In this document: positions 4,882-6,185 of the stretch, one piece after another
How positions within the stretch are numbered: position 1 is the stretch's first letter
Layout of the letters: the number at the start of each line of letters is the position of its first letter
Source of the DNA: VRUE01 sp036557525
Lineage (GTDB): Bacteria; Actinomycetota; Thermoleophilia; Solirubrobacterales; 70-9
DNA: 6,185 nt
Assembly: GCA_036557525.1 (NCBI GenBank)
Contig: DATBHH010000059.1
Location: forward strand, 1-6,185
Direction of reading: 5' to 3'
Notes under the pieces: generated by a model
What the model was told of the DNA's origin: nothing
Seen by the model: only the letters and a program-made list of their open reading frames with translations
Database searches by the model: none
Position numbers and translations under genes: made by a program

Positions 4882-6185
4882 CGTCGTCGGTCGGGGCGGA
4901 GTCGGTCGGCTCCGGCGCCGGCTCGGCCTCGCCGGAGGGCGGGTCGCCCTCGCGGTCGCGCTTGGCGCCGACCCCGACCTTCTCGGGCTCGGCCTCCTCG
5001 GCCTCCTCGAGCTCGGCCTTCGCCGGCTTGGCGGGTTTCGCCGGTTTCGCCGGTTTGACGATCCGCAGCCTCAGCGGCTTGTCCTCGTCGTCGCCCGACT
5101 CGTCGCGCTCGACCAGCACGGTCGAGCCGGGGACCATCTCGCCCTGGCGCAGGACCTCGTCGGCGAGCGGGTCCTCGATGTAGCGCTGGATCGCGCGGCG
5201 CAGCGGCCGGGCGCCCATCGAGGGGTCCCAGCCCTTGTCGACCAGGAGGTCTTTGGCCTCCTCGGTGAGGTCGAGCTGGAGCTCGTGCTCGGCGACCTGG
5301 ACGCGGACCCGGTTGATCATCAGGTCGATGATCTCCTTGACCTCGTCCTTGGCCAGCTTGTGGAAGACGATCACCTCGTCGATCCGGTTCAGGAACTCGG
5401 GCCGGAAGACTTTTTTGAGGTCGCCCATGATCCGGTTTTTCATGTCGTCGTAGGACATCCCGGTCTCGTCGGCGACGGTGAAGCCGATCGAGGTGTTCTT
5501 CGCGATCTCCGAGGCCCCGATGTTCGAGGTCATGATCACGATCGCGTTGCGGAAGTCGACCGTCCGCCCCTGGGCGTCGGTCAGCCTCCCGTCCTCGAGG
5601 ATCTGGAGCAGGATGTTGAAAACGTCGGGGTGGGCCTTCTCGATCTCGTCGAGCAGCAGGACGCTGTACGGCTTGCGCCGCACGGCCTCGGTCAGCTGGC
5701 CGCCCTCGTCGTAGCCGATGTAGCCGGGCGGCGACCCGACCAGGCGGCTGACCGCGTGCTTCTCCATGTACTCGGACATGTCGATCCGGACCATCGCCTC
5801 CTCGTCGCCGAAGAGGAAATCGGCGAGGGTGCGGGCGAGCTCGGTCTTACCGACCCCGGAGGGGCCGAGGAAAATGAACGAGCCGGCCGGCCGCTTCGGG
5901 TCCTTGATCCCGGCCCGGGAGCGACGGATCGCTTTCGAGACGGCGGTGATCGCGACCTCCTGGCCGATCACCCGCTTGTGGAGTTCCTCCTCCATCCGGA
6001 TCAGCTTCTTGGTCTCGGCCTCGGTCAGTTTGAAGACCGGGATTCCGGTCCACATCGAGACGATGTCGGCGATCTCCTCCTCGCCGACCTCCGGCCGTTC
6101 GCCGTTCTCACCCTCGGCCCACTCGTCTTCGAGCTGGCGCTTGCGGGTGGTCAGCTGGCGCTCGGTGTCGCGCAGGTTGGCGGCC
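4877..6185 (-). CDS. clpC: ClpC-type AAA+ unfoldase, C-terminal part (5' end outside window)
   Basis: The frame is open to the right edge, with 435 residues visible. ClpC unfolds proteins and feeds them to the ClpP protease in the cytoplasm. Numbering from the first visible residue: the end of the UVR/middle-domain segment (ANLRDTERQL, ~2-10), then IADIVSMWTGIPVFKL (~38-53) leading into the second AAA+ module. That module has Walker A GPSGVGKT (107-114), pore-loop GYIGYDEGG (154-162), Walker B LLLDEIEKAHPD (176-187), sensor-1 TSN (219-221), ClpP-docking tripeptide IGF (233-235), arginine-finger region FRPEFLNRID (260-269), and sensor-2 GARPLRRAI (324-332). The Met at 6055 is internal, not the start. 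After residue ~373 comes a charged low-complexity tail of about 60 residues with PAK repeats and an acidic Pro/Glu-rich end, longer than in many ClpC proteins. The gene faces the secreted-protein gene and ends 1 bp after the IS. Confidence 0.96.
   Translation of the reverse strand, partial: AANLRDTERQLTTRKRQLEDEWAEGENGERPEVGEEEIADIVSMWTGIPVFKLTEAETKKLIRMEEELHKRVIGQEVAITAVSKAIRRSRAGIKDPKRPAGSFIFLGPSGVGKTELARTLADFLFGDEEAMVRIDMSEYMEKHAVSRLVGSPPGYIGYDEGGQLTEAVRRKPYSVLLLDEIEKAHPDVFNILLQILEDGRLTDAQGRTVDFRNAIVIMTSNIGASEIAKNTSIGFTVADETGMSYDDMKNRIMGDLKKVFRPEFLNRIDEVIVFHKLAKDEVKEIIDLMINRVRVQVAEHELQLDLTEEAKDLLVDKGWDPSMGARPLRRAIQRYIEDPLADEVLRQGEMVPGSTVLVERDESGDDEDKPLRLRIVKPAKPAKPAKPAKAELEEAEEAEPEKVGVGAKRDREGDPPSGEAEPAPEPTDSAPTDDA
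5022..5057 (-). repeat. 9-bp tandem repeat in clpC encoding a PAK tripeptide array
   Basis: Four 9-bp units (consensus GCCGGTTTC on the plus strand; 5022-5030, 5031-5039, 5040-5048, 5049-5057) encode consecutive Pro-Ala-Lys triplets in the ClpC tail. The near-identity of the DNA units suggests replication slippage, so the copy number may vary between strains. Confidence 0.8.

Noticed and set aside
4877..6055. ClpC starting at the Met in MWTGIPVFKL as a short, self-standing gene
   Set aside because: The frame stays open upstream to the right edge and encodes typical ClpC middle-domain and linker sequence (ANLRDTERQL, EEEIADIVS), so this Met is internal.

Overview
This window is a high-GC bacterial chromosome segment, most likely from an actinobacterium, and plausibly from the Thermoleophilia/Solirubrobacterales. 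The lineage is an inference from base composition, a ClpC-type unfoldase, a secreted delta-60/RTX protein with a Cys-bearing C-terminal module, and an actinobacterial-looking aldo/keto reductase family. No rRNA or other phylogenetic marker is present.

Layout, left to right. (1) The N-terminal 264 residues of a DHA2-type MFS drug/proton antiporter, minus strand, running off the left edge. (2) A 94-bp gap filled by a 47-bp tandem duplication that resolves into four degenerate ~24-bp units. (3) A complete aldo/keto reductase-like gene, minus strand, lying upstream of the MFS gene in transcription order and lacking part of the usual catalytic tetrad. (4) A 74-bp divergent promoter region. (5) A secreted protein of about 571 residues, plus strand: signal peptide, seven delta-60 repeats (probably one seven-bladed beta-propeller) and an RTX-like Gly/Asp repeat tail with four cysteines. 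(6) A complete, apparently intact IS481-family element of 1060 bp (3816-4875) with 25-bp imperfect inverted repeats and a 6-bp target duplication GCTAGG. (7) The C-terminal 435 residues of ClpC, minus strand, running off the right edge.

The most informative part is the insertion sequence. Removing it and one target copy leaves the secreted-protein gene and clpC facing each other tail to tail with only 3 bp between their TAG stop codons. The element entered a CTAG tetranucleotide belonging to the clpC stop codon, and the duplication restores that stop, so neither gene is damaged. The element lies in the same direction as the secreted-protein gene, with no recognisable terminator in between, so it should be exposed to read-through. 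It carries RNA structures that could deal with this: a long stem pairing the Shine-Dalgarno sequence and start codon of the transposase with a segment just inside the left end, a perfect 32-bp palindrome in the codons for the helix-turn-helix, and a third hairpin near the 3' end. ClpC transcripts may also enter the element from the other side as antisense RNA. All regulatory statements are inferences from sequence; no folding or database search was run.
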